Shown here: in pieces, positions 7,002-12,354 of the stretch
Layout of the letters: each line of letters begins with the position of its first letter
How positions within the stretch are numbered: the first letter of the stretch is position 1
NCBI GenBank assembly: GCA_036524155.1
Contig: DATDCV010000738.1
Span: 1 to 12,354 of the forward strand
Direction of reading: 5' to 3'
Source of the DNA: DATDCV01 sp036524155
GTDB lineage: Bacteria > Verrucomicrobiota > Verrucomicrobiia > Limisphaerales > UBA8199
Length of the DNA stretch: 12,354 nt
Position numbers and translations under genes: made by a program
The notes under the pieces: model-generated
Told to the model about the DNA's origin: nothing
Seen by the model: only the letters and a program-made list of their open reading frames with translations
Database searches by the model: none

Positions 7002-7078
7002 AACTTCACAAACCAACCACAACCAAACTGTGACCGTTTGCAGGCTCTTATTTACCCCGGACCTCTGGAAACTCCAAC

Positions 7079-7122
7079 TGTGCGTCTTGCTGCACACCCC
7101 TGTGCGTTTGAATGCACACCCG
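7079..7122. repeat. Tandem 22-nt hairpin repeat (two units)
   Basis: Two adjoining 22-nt units (7079-7100 and 7101-7122) agree at 17 of 22 positions. Each starts TGTGCGT and ends TGCACACCC, and each folds into a TGTGC/GCACA hairpin with an 8-nt loop. The differences fall mainly in the loops. It may be the remnant of a longer repeat or a paired protein-binding site; no gene overlaps it. Confidence 0.55.
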
Positions 7123-7150
7123 CGGAATAAACGGGGTGGTGGGACGGTGA

Positions 7151-7208
7151 AACAATGGAGCGATGGGGTGCCAGACGGCTGGGGTAATGGAGTAGTGGAG
7201 TGATGGGA
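7151..7208. repeat. Low-complexity GTRRTGGA repeat
   Basis: An 8-nt unit is repeated in tandem at 7184-7191 (GTAATGGA), 7192-7199 (GTAGTGGA) and 7200-7208 (GTGATGGGA). Earlier degenerate units lie around 7153-7168 (AATGGAGCGATGGG). No protein or structured RNA is evident here. Confidence 0.55.
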
Positions 7209-7256
7209 GAGCCTCCTTGCGCCGCAGCACATGATTGGGGACGATGCCCTGGCAGT

Positions 7257-7363
7257 CGGCGCGCGGACTTCAGTCCGCAGCAATGCCCGACAGTCTGCCG
7301 CGTTCCGGATGCTCAAGTGCCCCTCGTTGACGGCTGTTGCTGCGGACTGAAGTCCGCGCGCCG
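7257..7363. repeat. Family B paired-palindrome element, copy 1 (REPIN-like)
   Basis: The 27-nt arm at 7257-7283 is the exact reverse complement of the arm at 7337-7363. Each arm contains the palindrome GCGGACTTCAGTCCGC (7-bp stem, 2-nt centre), with CGGCG on the outer side and AGCAA on the inner side. The 53-nt spacer contains CCGCGTTCCGGA. The element ends 15 nt before the stop of the small minus-strand gene and could supply its transcript end. A second copy lies at 9936-10040. Confidence 0.85.
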
Positions 7364-7377
7364 GGACAAGTTCACGC

Positions 7378-7578
7378 TTAACTCAGAGTCGACATCACAT
7401 CGGCCAGGCTGACATTAGGCGGCTGCTGGCCGGCGCTGGGTGAAGCGGTCATCTGCCCGAATCGTGCAGCCAAAGATCCACCCAGAGTAAACGAGCCGAC
7501 GGTCAACGCGACAAGTCCCAGACAAACTGCCGCGACCCGGATTCTCCTGATGATGCGAGCGAAGTGGTTTGTTTTCAT
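7378..7578 (-). CDS. Small single-pass membrane or exported protein, unknown function
   Basis: The ATG at 7578 opens a 66-residue frame: a basic N terminus (MKTNHFARIIRRIR), a hydrophobic segment at about 15-38 (VAAVCLGLVALTVGSF onward), and a short polar tail rich in Ser, Pro and Gln. Positive charges before the hydrophobic segment suggest an inner-membrane anchor with the tail outside, or an uncleaved signal sequence. The same frame is open much further upstream, antisense to the exporter gene, but that part looks like a shadow; the ATG at 7578 is the first that gives a sensible protein. A purine-rich GAGTGAGAG just upstream is a weak ribosome-binding site. No family is recognised, and the frame could be chance. 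Confidence 0.42.
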   Translation of the reverse strand: MKTNHFARIIRRIRVAAVCLGLVALTVGSFTLGGSLAARFGQMTASPSAGQQPPNVSLADVMSTLS

Positions 7579-7634
7579 GGCTCTCACTCTATTCCCTTGA
7601 AGGCGGGAGGTGTTAATCGAAAGAATTTGCAGCC

Positions 7635-7653
7635 CCATCGATGCACTCGATGG
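7635..7653. repeat. Perfect hairpin in the divergent intergenic region
   Basis: CCATCGA and TCGATGG are perfectly complementary across a 5-nt loop (TGCAC). It lies between the starts of the small membrane gene (7578, minus) and the exporter gene (7717, plus), where it could be an operator or a 5'-leader hairpin for either transcript. Confidence 0.4.
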
Positions 7654-7716
7654 AGAGCACCTGAAGACGTCGCCGGAAGTTGAAGCGGGCACCCGGTTCG
7701 ATTTAGCATTCGCCCG

Positions 7717-8334
7717 ATGATAACCGCCCTGGCCTCCGGCGCTCTGCTTGGTTTGTCCGCGGGCCTTTCGCCCGGGCCGCTGCTGGCGCTGGTGCTGGCG
7801 CAAACGCTCCGGCACGGCCCGCGCGAGGGGTGCAAGATCGCCCTCAGTCCGCTGGTCACCGACGCGCCCATCATCGCGCTGACGTTGTGGTTCGCCACCC
7901 GGTTGGCGGAACTTCGGCCCTGGCTCGCCATCGTGTCGTTCGCCGGCGGCGCCTTTGTCCTGTACCTGGCCTGGGATAGTTTTCGGCCGGCGCGCGCGCG
8001 CTCGAACGACCCGGCTGAACCGCCCAGGTCTTGGCTCAAAGGCATCCTGACAAACCTGCTCAGCCCGCACCCGTGGCTGTTTTGGCTGACCGTTGGCGCG
8101 GCGATCCTGGCCAAAGCGATGGCGCAAAGCCGGCTGACCGCCGCCGCCTTTCTCATTGGTTTTTACCTATCGCTGGTTGGTTCCAAGATTCTGGTTGCAC
8201 TGCTGGCCGCGCGGTCACGCGACTTCCTGGCCGGGCCGTCCTATCGGGTGGTGATGCGCGTGCTGGCGGCGCTGCTCGTGGGCTTCGCGCTGCTGTTATT
8301 CCGGGAGGGACTGAAAAACCTCGCCGTCATCTGA
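7717..8334 (+). CDS. LysE/RhtB-family amino-acid exporter-like membrane protein
   Basis: The 205-residue, strongly hydrophobic protein has the family pattern at its N terminus: LLGLSAGLSPGPLLALVLAQ (around 10-29) with the conserved SPGP, then the amphipathic TLRHGPREGCKIALSP loop. About six membrane segments can be traced, including 45-62, 70-88, a segment around 125-135 after the conserved-looking WLKGILTNLLSPHPWLFW stretch, 142-165 and 180-198. Members of the family export amino acids or related small molecules by proton antiport; the substrate is not deducible. The length is typical (about 200). Its stop lies only 6 nt from the stop of the convergent cardiolipin synthase gene, leaving no room for a separate terminator. 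Confidence 0.85.
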   Translation: MITALASGALLGLSAGLSPGPLLALVLAQTLRHGPREGCKIALSPLVTDAPIIALTLWFATRLAELRPWLAIVSFAGGAFVLYLAWDSFRPARARSNDPAEPPRSWLKGILTNLLSPHPWLFWLTVGAAILAKAMAQSRLTAAAFLIGFYLSLVGSKILVALLAARSRDFLAGPSYRVVMRVLAALLVGFALLLFREGLKNLAVI

Positions 8335-8340
8335 CGCGGG

Positions 8341-9771
8341 CTAAAGGTACGGCATGAGCAGGCGCGCGATGCCGTCGCGCAAGCGGCACGGGAACGTGCG
8401 CTGGTCCGCCTCGGCGAGGGTGACTTCATGAGCCGTTCCTTTCCTGGCGGCGACGAGGCGTTCCGAGCGGGCCGCCAGCTCGACGTCATAACATTCCAAG
8501 TTGTATTCAAAGTTCAACCGGAGGCTCCGCGGGTCCCAATTGGCGGACCCAAGCAGCACCCAGCAGCCATCGACGATCATCAGCTTCGAGTGGTCGAAAG
8601 GCGGCGCGGTCAACCAAATCCGGCAGCCGTGTTCGAGCACCTGCCACCACATCGCCCGCGAGGCCCAGTGCATCAACGGCAGATTATTTTGCGAAGGCAG
8701 CAGAATATCCACCTGCACGCCGCGCATCGCCGCCAGCGTCAGCGCCGAGACGAGCGCCTGGTCCGGCAGGAAATAAGGCGTCACGATATGAACCGAATGG
8801 CGCGCCGTCGCCAGCGCCCCCAGCAGCGTCCAGCGCAGCTTCTCGAAATCCTCGTCGGGACCGTCCGGGATTCCTCGTGCCAGCACCGGGCCGGCGCTTG
8901 CCAACGGCGGGAACCAGTCCTCCCCGCGCAACGACTCGCCCGTCGTAAACAGCCAGTCGTCCGCAAACGCTTCCTGCATCTGGGCCACCACCGGACCTGT
9001 GACTCGGAAATGAATGTCCTGGACCGGATCCCGCGGCCGGCGCTTCAGGCAGTGCCCGGCACGAATATTAATGCTGCCGGTGTAGCCCTCGCGGCCGTCC
9101 ACCACCATGATTTTACGGTGTGTGCGCAGGTTCATCGCGAACATCCGCCAGAGCGGGAACACCGGCAGGAACAACGCGTGGTTAGCCCCCTCCCGTTTCA
9201 GCGCCGCCCGAATGCTCGGAAACGAGTACCGCGTTCCCGCCGCGTCGATCAACACCCGCACCGCCACCCCCCGCCGCGCCGCCGCGCCCAGCTCCCGCGC
9301 GAATTCCAAGCCGATTTCATCCCGGTCGAATATGTAAATCTGGAAGGCAACCGTTTTGCGTGCCCGCCGAATTGACTCGAGCATCGCGGGGTAGGCTTCA
9401 TCGCCATCGACCAGCAACTCGACGCGGTTGCCCGGCAGCAGCGGCCGTTGCACGAAGCCGGCGACCACCCGCGCCAGCATGTAGAGGTGGCCCGTGTGAC
9501 CGGGCAGGTGGCGGTGTAATTCCTCCGGCACACAGCCGGCGCTGGCCGGGACCTCATGCCGTTGCAGGCCGCGCCGCAGCAGCGCCGCCTGCCGGCGCAG
9601 CCGGTTCACGCCGAACAAAAAGTACAGCACCGCCCCCCCGATCGGCACCAGCCAGGCCAGCCCCATCCACGCGATCGCCGCCCGCGGGTCGCGTTTGCGG
9701 AGAATCGCGTGTCCCGAAGCGAGCAGCGACAGCACCACTGCCACCACTGCCACACCCCAATGCCAATACAT
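8341..9771 (-). CDS. cls: Cardiolipin synthase (phospholipase D superfamily)
   Basis: The enzyme condenses two phosphatidylglycerol molecules into cardiolipin and glycerol in the inner membrane. From the ATG at 9771 the protein has 476 residues. Two N-terminal membrane helices (about 6-23 and 34-54) are joined by a basic loop with the family pattern RDPRAAIAW. Two PLD half-domains each carry an HKD motif: H218/K220/D225 in HRKIMVVDG followed by GYTGSINI, and H394/K396/D401 in HSKLMIVDG followed by LLGSANWDPRSL. The order and length match ClsA-type enzymes. In-frame ATGs at 9807 and 9921 would add 12 or 50 residues that look non-native; 9771 gives a membrane helix near the N terminus, as in ClsA. 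9807 remains possible because neither site has a clear ribosome-binding site. A PgsA-like gene is divergent from it. Confidence 0.93.
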   Translation of the reverse strand: MYWHWGVAVVAVVLSLLASGHAILRKRDPRAAIAWMGLAWLVPIGGAVLYFLFGVNRLRRQAALLRRGLQRHEVPASAGCVPEELHRHLPGHTGHLYMLARVVAGFVQRPLLPGNRVELLVDGDEAYPAMLESIRRARKTVAFQIYIFDRDEIGLEFARELGAAARRGVAVRVLIDAAGTRYSFPSIRAALKREGANHALFLPVFPLWRMFAMNLRTHRKIMVVDGREGYTGSINIRAGHCLKRRPRDPVQDIHFRVTGPVVAQMQEAFADDWLFTTGESLRGEDWFPPLASAGPVLARGIPDGPDEDFEKLRWTLLGALATARHSVHIVTPYFLPDQALVSALTLAAMRGVQVDILLPSQNNLPLMHWASRAMWWQVLEHGCRIWLTAPPFDHSKLMIVDGCWVLLGSANWDPRSLRLNFEYNLECYDVELAARSERLVAARKGTAHEVTLAEADQRTFPCRLRDGIARLLMPYL

Positions 9772-9935
9772 ATGAAACTGCTCACCAAAGTTGGAATGGG
9801 TTGGCATGCGGGCTGAGCTTACCGTAACCGCCGCCGCCGGACGAACATTGTTTGCACACGTGACAGCGCCCGGATGGCGTTCATATAGTTTGTCCGGCGA
9901 GGTCGTACCCACCGGTTCCATCCCATGGCGTTGTT

Positions 9936-10040
9936 CGGCGTGCGGACTTCAGTCAGCAGCAACTACCGTTCGCAGGGAGCATCCGCGTTCCAGACGCGAT
10001 GGTCGGTCGATCATTGCTGCGGACTGAAGTCCGCTCGCCG
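9936..10040. repeat. Family B paired-palindrome element, copy 2 (REPIN-like)
   Basis: The arms 9936-9962 and 10014-10040 face each other around a 51-nt spacer. The right arm keeps TTGCTGCGGACTGAAGTCCG, and the left arm has one change that breaks its palindrome (AGTCAGC instead of AGTCCGC). The spacer contains CCGCGTTCCAGA, nearly the same as the CCGCGTTCCGGA in copy 1. The element sits in the 389-nt divergent region between the cardiolipin synthase and the PgsA-like gene. Confidence 0.82.
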
Positions 10041-10124
10041 ACCACGCCGCAACGGCCGGCCTCCGCAAATGACTAAGGCTACGCCGCTTTTAACATTTAC
10101 CGTGGCTTCCCCAAACCGCCATCA

Positions 10125-10155
10125 TACAATCTCACCCGGGCCGCCGCGGCGGCCC
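10125..10155 (+). promoter_or_regulatory. -10-like box and 18-bp palindrome before the PgsA-like gene
   Basis: TACAAT (10125-10130) matches TATAAT at 5 of 6 positions; no good -35 is seen. Transcription would start near 10138, where a perfect 18-bp palindrome, GGGCCGCCGCGGCGGCCC (10138-10155), begins. It ends 5 nt before the ATG at 10161 and occupies the place of a Shine-Dalgarno sequence. It may be an operator or an RNA hairpin that limits translation. Confidence 0.4.
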
Positions 10156-10160
10156 AACGA

Positions 10161-10802
10161 ATGGAACCTTCGCGCATCCTGAAGTTCGCCTTTGTTCAGA
10201 CCCTCACGCTCGTCAGGGTACCGCTGATCCTGCTGTTCCTCGGGCTGGCGGTGTTCTCCAGCCAGCCGCCGTCGCCGCGCACTTTTTGGAGCGCCTTCTG
10301 CGCGATGATCCTGGCCGCGTTGACGGACCTGTTTGACGGCTATTTCGCCCGCCGGCTGCGCGTCACCTCCCGGTTCGGCAGCTACGCCGACCCGATGGTG
10401 GACAAAGTGTATTATCTCGTCACGCTGCCGACCCTCGTCTTTGTGGCTCAGCGGACCGGGCAGCCGGCACTCGCGCGCGTGTTGTTACTCCTGACCGTCA
10501 TCTTCCTGTTCCGCGACCAGTGGGTCTCCTTCCTTCGTTCGCTCGGCGCCGTGCACGGCCTCAGCGCCAAAGCCAACTGGTCGGGCAAGGCCCGCACCCT
10601 CATTTCATTCCCTACCATCTGCGTGGTCTATTTCTACCTGCAGGCCCCGGCCAGTGTCCCCCTCCAGTTTCCCCTCGCCGTCGTTTATGCGCTGGTGCTT
10701 ATCAGCACGCTCATCAACGTCATCTCCATGGTGGTTTACACCCGCGCTTTCTGGCCGGCCCTGAAGGCCGAGTTGAAGCATCCCGGCGGTGACACCAAAT
10801 AG
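10161..10802 (+). CDS. CDP-alcohol phosphatidyltransferase, PgsA-like
   Basis: The 213-residue integral membrane protein carries the complete CDP-alcohol phosphotransferase signature D-x2-D-G-x2-A-R-x8-G-x3-D-x3-D: Asp56, Asp59, Gly60, Ala63, Arg64, Gly73, Asp77 and Asp81 (TDLFDGYFARRLRV then GSYADPMVDK). The aspartates hold the metal ions and activate the acceptor alcohol. TLTLVRVPLI near residues 14-22 and GKARTLIS at 142-149 resemble the N-terminal and GKxKT motifs of phosphatidylglycerophosphate synthase, which joins CDP-diacylglycerol and glycerol-3-phosphate. Six membrane segments can be outlined. The neighbouring divergent cardiolipin synthase supports a role in phosphatidylglycerol supply, but another CDP-alcohol enzyme is possible, so no symbol is given. 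The start lacks a ribosome-binding site and is preceded by an 18-bp palindrome. Confidence 0.87.
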   Translation: MEPSRILKFAFVQTLTLVRVPLILLFLGLAVFSSQPPSPRTFWSAFCAMILAALTDLFDGYFARRLRVTSRFGSYADPMVDKVYYLVTLPTLVFVAQRTGQPALARVLLLLTVIFLFRDQWVSFLRSLGAVHGLSAKANWSGKARTLISFPTICVVYFYLQAPASVPLQFPLAVVYALVLISTLINVISMVVYTRAFWPALKAELKHPGGDTK

Positions 10803-10827
10803 CCGCCGGCACAAGAAGGGGCTTTCA

Positions 10828-10851
10828 TTAGGCGCCTAAAGGGGTATATAA
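10828..10851 (+). promoter_or_regulatory. 12-bp palindrome abutting a TATATAA box
   Basis: The perfect palindrome TTAGGCGCCTAA (10828-10839) is followed after 5 nt by TATATAA (10845-10851), a good -10 candidate. No clear -35 hexamer is found, and the palindrome covers most of the -35 to -10 spacer, as an operator would. The gene at 10888 starts 36 nt further on. Confidence 0.45.
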
Positions 10852-10887
10852 CGGCGGCAGTTCAACAATTAACGCCGGAGTACAGTT

Positions 10888-11658
10888 ATGAAAAAGTGGC
10901 TAATCCGAATCGTGGTGCTGGTAGTAGTGTTGGTAGTGCTGGCAGTTGTGGCGGTGGGACTGTTCCTGGACAGCGGTATCAAGAAAGGGGTCGAAACGGT
11001 CGGGCCGATGCTGACCAAAGTGTCCGTGAAGCTGGATGGGGTGAGCCTGTCGCTGCTATCCGGGTCCGGCAAAATGAAGGGCCTGGTTGTCGGCAACCCT
11101 GAAGGTTACAAGACGCCTTCGGCGATCCAGGTCGGGCTGGCTGAGTTGGCACTCGAGCCCCGCTCGGTCTTCTCGGACAAAGTGGTGATCAAGAACATCA
11201 ATGTGCAGGGGCCGGAGATCACGTATGAGACCGACCTCAAAGGCAACAACCTGAGCAAGATCCTGGCGAATCTGGAGGAAGCCAGCGGCGGCAGCGGCGG
11301 GCAAGCCAAACCGGAGACCGAAAAGAAAGCCTCCAAGAAACTGCAGGTTGATAACTTCGTCATCAGCGGCGGCAAAATCCACGTCAGCGTTACTGCCCTT
11401 GGCGGCAAGTCGGCGACGGTGCCGCTGCCCGAGATTCGCCTGACGGATTTGGGCAAGGGGCCCGACGGGATTACGGCGGCGGAACTAACCAAGCGCGTGC
11501 TGCAGGCGATCGAAAAGAGCGCGGTGCAGGCCGCCAGCGGGGCGGTGACAGATCTGGGCAAACAAGCGGGCGAGTTGACCAAGGGACTGCAAAAGGATGC
11601 CGGCGGGGCGGTGGACAAGGCGACCAAGGGCATCGGGGATCTGTTTAAGAAGAAATAG
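10888..11658 (+). CDS. Membrane-anchored AsmA-like protein
   Basis: The 256-residue protein has one N-terminal membrane segment (about 5-27, a run of Val/Leu after MKKW), with the rest probably in the periplasm. Residues 28-125 resemble the start of AsmA/DUF748-type proteins: LDSGIKKGVETVGPMLTKV, then SLSLLSGSGKMKGLVVGNPEGY and the repeated pattern of beta-strands ending in VVIKNINVQGPEITYE. A Gly/Ser/Lys-rich linker (133-150) and a second strand-rich part (151-188) follow. The last 60 residues form Ala/Lys-rich amphipathic helices with heptad-like spacing (LGKQAGELTKGLQKDAGGAV) ending in KKK. AsmA-like proteins are linked to outer-membrane biogenesis and lipid transport; this one is far shorter than AsmA itself and its function is unknown. 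GGAG at 10877-10880, 7 nt before the ATG, supports the start. Confidence 0.75.
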   Translation: MKKWLIRIVVLVVVLVVLAVVAVGLFLDSGIKKGVETVGPMLTKVSVKLDGVSLSLLSGSGKMKGLVVGNPEGYKTPSAIQVGLAELALEPRSVFSDKVVIKNINVQGPEITYETDLKGNNLSKILANLEEASGGSGGQAKPETEKKASKKLQVDNFVISGGKIHVSVTALGGKSATVPLPEIRLTDLGKGPDGITAAELTKRVLQAIEKSAVQAASGAVTDLGKQAGELTKGLQKDAGGAVDKATKGIGDLFKKK

Positions 11659-11666
11659 AAGGGTCT

Positions 11667-12354
11667 ATGAGAACGCTGGTGATCGGCATAGATAGCGGCA
11701 CCCAATCGACCAAAGTGCTGGTCGTGGACGCCCGCGACGGCAAAGTGCTGGCCTCGGCGGCGCAGGAGTATGACTTGCTGCCGGGCCTGCCGCCGGGGGC
11801 CAAGGAGCAACACCCGCACACGTGGCGCGATGCCACCGCCAGCGGCATCCGCCGGGCCTTGCGCCAGGCTAAAGCCGTCGCCTCGGAGGTCAAAGCCATC
11901 GGTGTCAGCGGCCAGCAGCACGGCTTCGTGCCACTTGACGCAGCCGGGGAGGTCATTCGCCCGGCCAAGCTCTGGTGCGACACGTCGACGGCGGCGGAAT
12001 GCGACGAGATCATGGGGAAGCTCGGCGGCCTCAAGAAGACGATCCAGGCGCTGGGCAACGCCGTCCTGCCCGGCTTCACTGCCTCGAAGATTCTCTGGCT
12101 GAAAAAGAACGAACCCGACAATTACCGGCGGCTGGCGACGGTGCTGCTGCCGCACGATTACCTGAATTACTGGCTGACGGGCGACAAAGTGATGGAGTAT
12201 GGCGACGCCAGCGGCACCGCGCTGTTGGACGTGCGCAAACGCAAGTGGTCGCGCGCGGTGGTGGCGGCGATTGATCCCGAGCTGGCGGCGAAGCTGCCCC
12301 CGCTGATCCCGAGTGATAAACCGGCGGGAACACTGCTGGCCGCGACCGCCAAAC
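11667..12354 (+). CDS. xylB: Xylulokinase (FGGY family; 3' end missing)
   Basis: The kinase phosphorylates D-xylulose to xylulose-5-phosphate for the pentose phosphate pathway. The 229 visible residues form the N-terminal FGGY domain. The phosphate-binding loop IDSGTQSTK (8-16) is followed by GLPPGAKEQHPHTW, then SGQQHGFVPLD (81-91), which corresponds to SGQMHG of E. coli XylB with Gln in place of Met. LWCDTSTAAECDE, FTASKILWLKKNEP (137-150), LPHDYLNYWLTG (161-172) and EYGDASGTALLDV (177-189) follow, all typical of xylulokinases. The right edge cuts the gene before the ATPase half. AGAAGGG just before the ATG is a good ribosome-binding site, and the gene starts 8 nt after the AsmA-like gene, so the two are probably co-transcribed. 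Other FGGY sugar kinases are less likely given these motifs. Confidence 0.9.
   Translation, partial: MRTLVIGIDSGTQSTKVLVVDARDGKVLASAAQEYDLLPGLPPGAKEQHPHTWRDATASGIRRALRQAKAVASEVKAIGVSGQQHGFVPLDAAGEVIRPAKLWCDTSTAAECDEIMGKLGGLKKTIQALGNAVLPGFTASKILWLKKNEPDNYRRLATVLLPHDYLNYWLTGDKVMEYGDASGTALLDVRKRKWSRAVVAAIDPELAAKLPPLIPSDKPAGTLLAATAK

Noticed and set aside
7079..7122. CRISPR array
   Set aside because: The two 22-nt units adjoin with no spacer between them, so they cannot be CRISPR repeats.
7378..8127. 249-codon minus-strand frame extending under the exporter gene
   Set aside because: The upstream 183 codons are antisense to the exporter and look random; only the last 66 codons from the ATG at 7578 form a plausible small protein.
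8428..9375. 315-codon plus-strand frame opposite the cardiolipin synthase
   Set aside because: Antisense shadow; the minus strand carries both HKD motifs in the correct order.

Overview
This GC-rich window looks like a chromosomal segment from a Gram-negative bacterium, most likely Verrucomicrobiota (Limisphaerales/Pedosphaera-like). That placement is inferred from the gene content and overall flavour of the sequence and has not been tested by a search. An arabinose-5-phosphate isomerase for Kdo synthesis implies an LPS-bearing outer membrane. Most genes are ordinary housekeeping genes. No CRISPR array, phage, plasmid function or transposase is visible.

Left part (1-2407): the minus strand carries a secreted S9-family prolyl oligopeptidase-like protein, cut by the left edge, and a tRNA-Asp(GTC) upstream of it. 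Positions 1788-2407 hold no convincing gene. They contain a strong 69-nt hairpin directly behind a TTGACA-type promoter on the minus strand (a candidate small RNA or a tRNA leader), and then three palindromic repeat arms of family A.

Centre (2408-6936, all plus): scpA, scpB and pheA are packed tightly, with scpB and pheA overlapping. A 66-nt paired-hairpin repeat of family A follows. Next come kdsD (arabinose-5-phosphate isomerase, probably starting at a GTG after the repeat) and, 2 nt later, a secreted alpha/beta-hydrolase.

Right part (6937-12354): a non-coding stretch holds a long stem, tandem 22-nt hairpins, an 8-nt low-complexity repeat and a family B paired-palindrome element. A small membrane protein (minus), a LysE/RhtB-type exporter (plus) and a cardiolipin synthase (minus) follow. 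A second copy of the family B element lies between the cardiolipin synthase and a divergent PgsA-like CDP-alcohol phosphatidyltransferase, so these two neighbours may form a phosphatidylglycerol-to-cardiolipin module. Last come a membrane-anchored AsmA-like protein and a xylulokinase cut by the right edge, 8 nt apart and probably co-transcribed.

The most unusual content is the non-coding layer. Two families of 65-110 nt elements each consist of two small palindromes facing each other around a spacer, an architecture like the REPINs moved by RAYT transposases. Two well-preserved family B copies share a spacer core and bracket the exporter/cardiolipin synthase block. The 69-nt hairpin with a well-placed promoter is the other main candidate.
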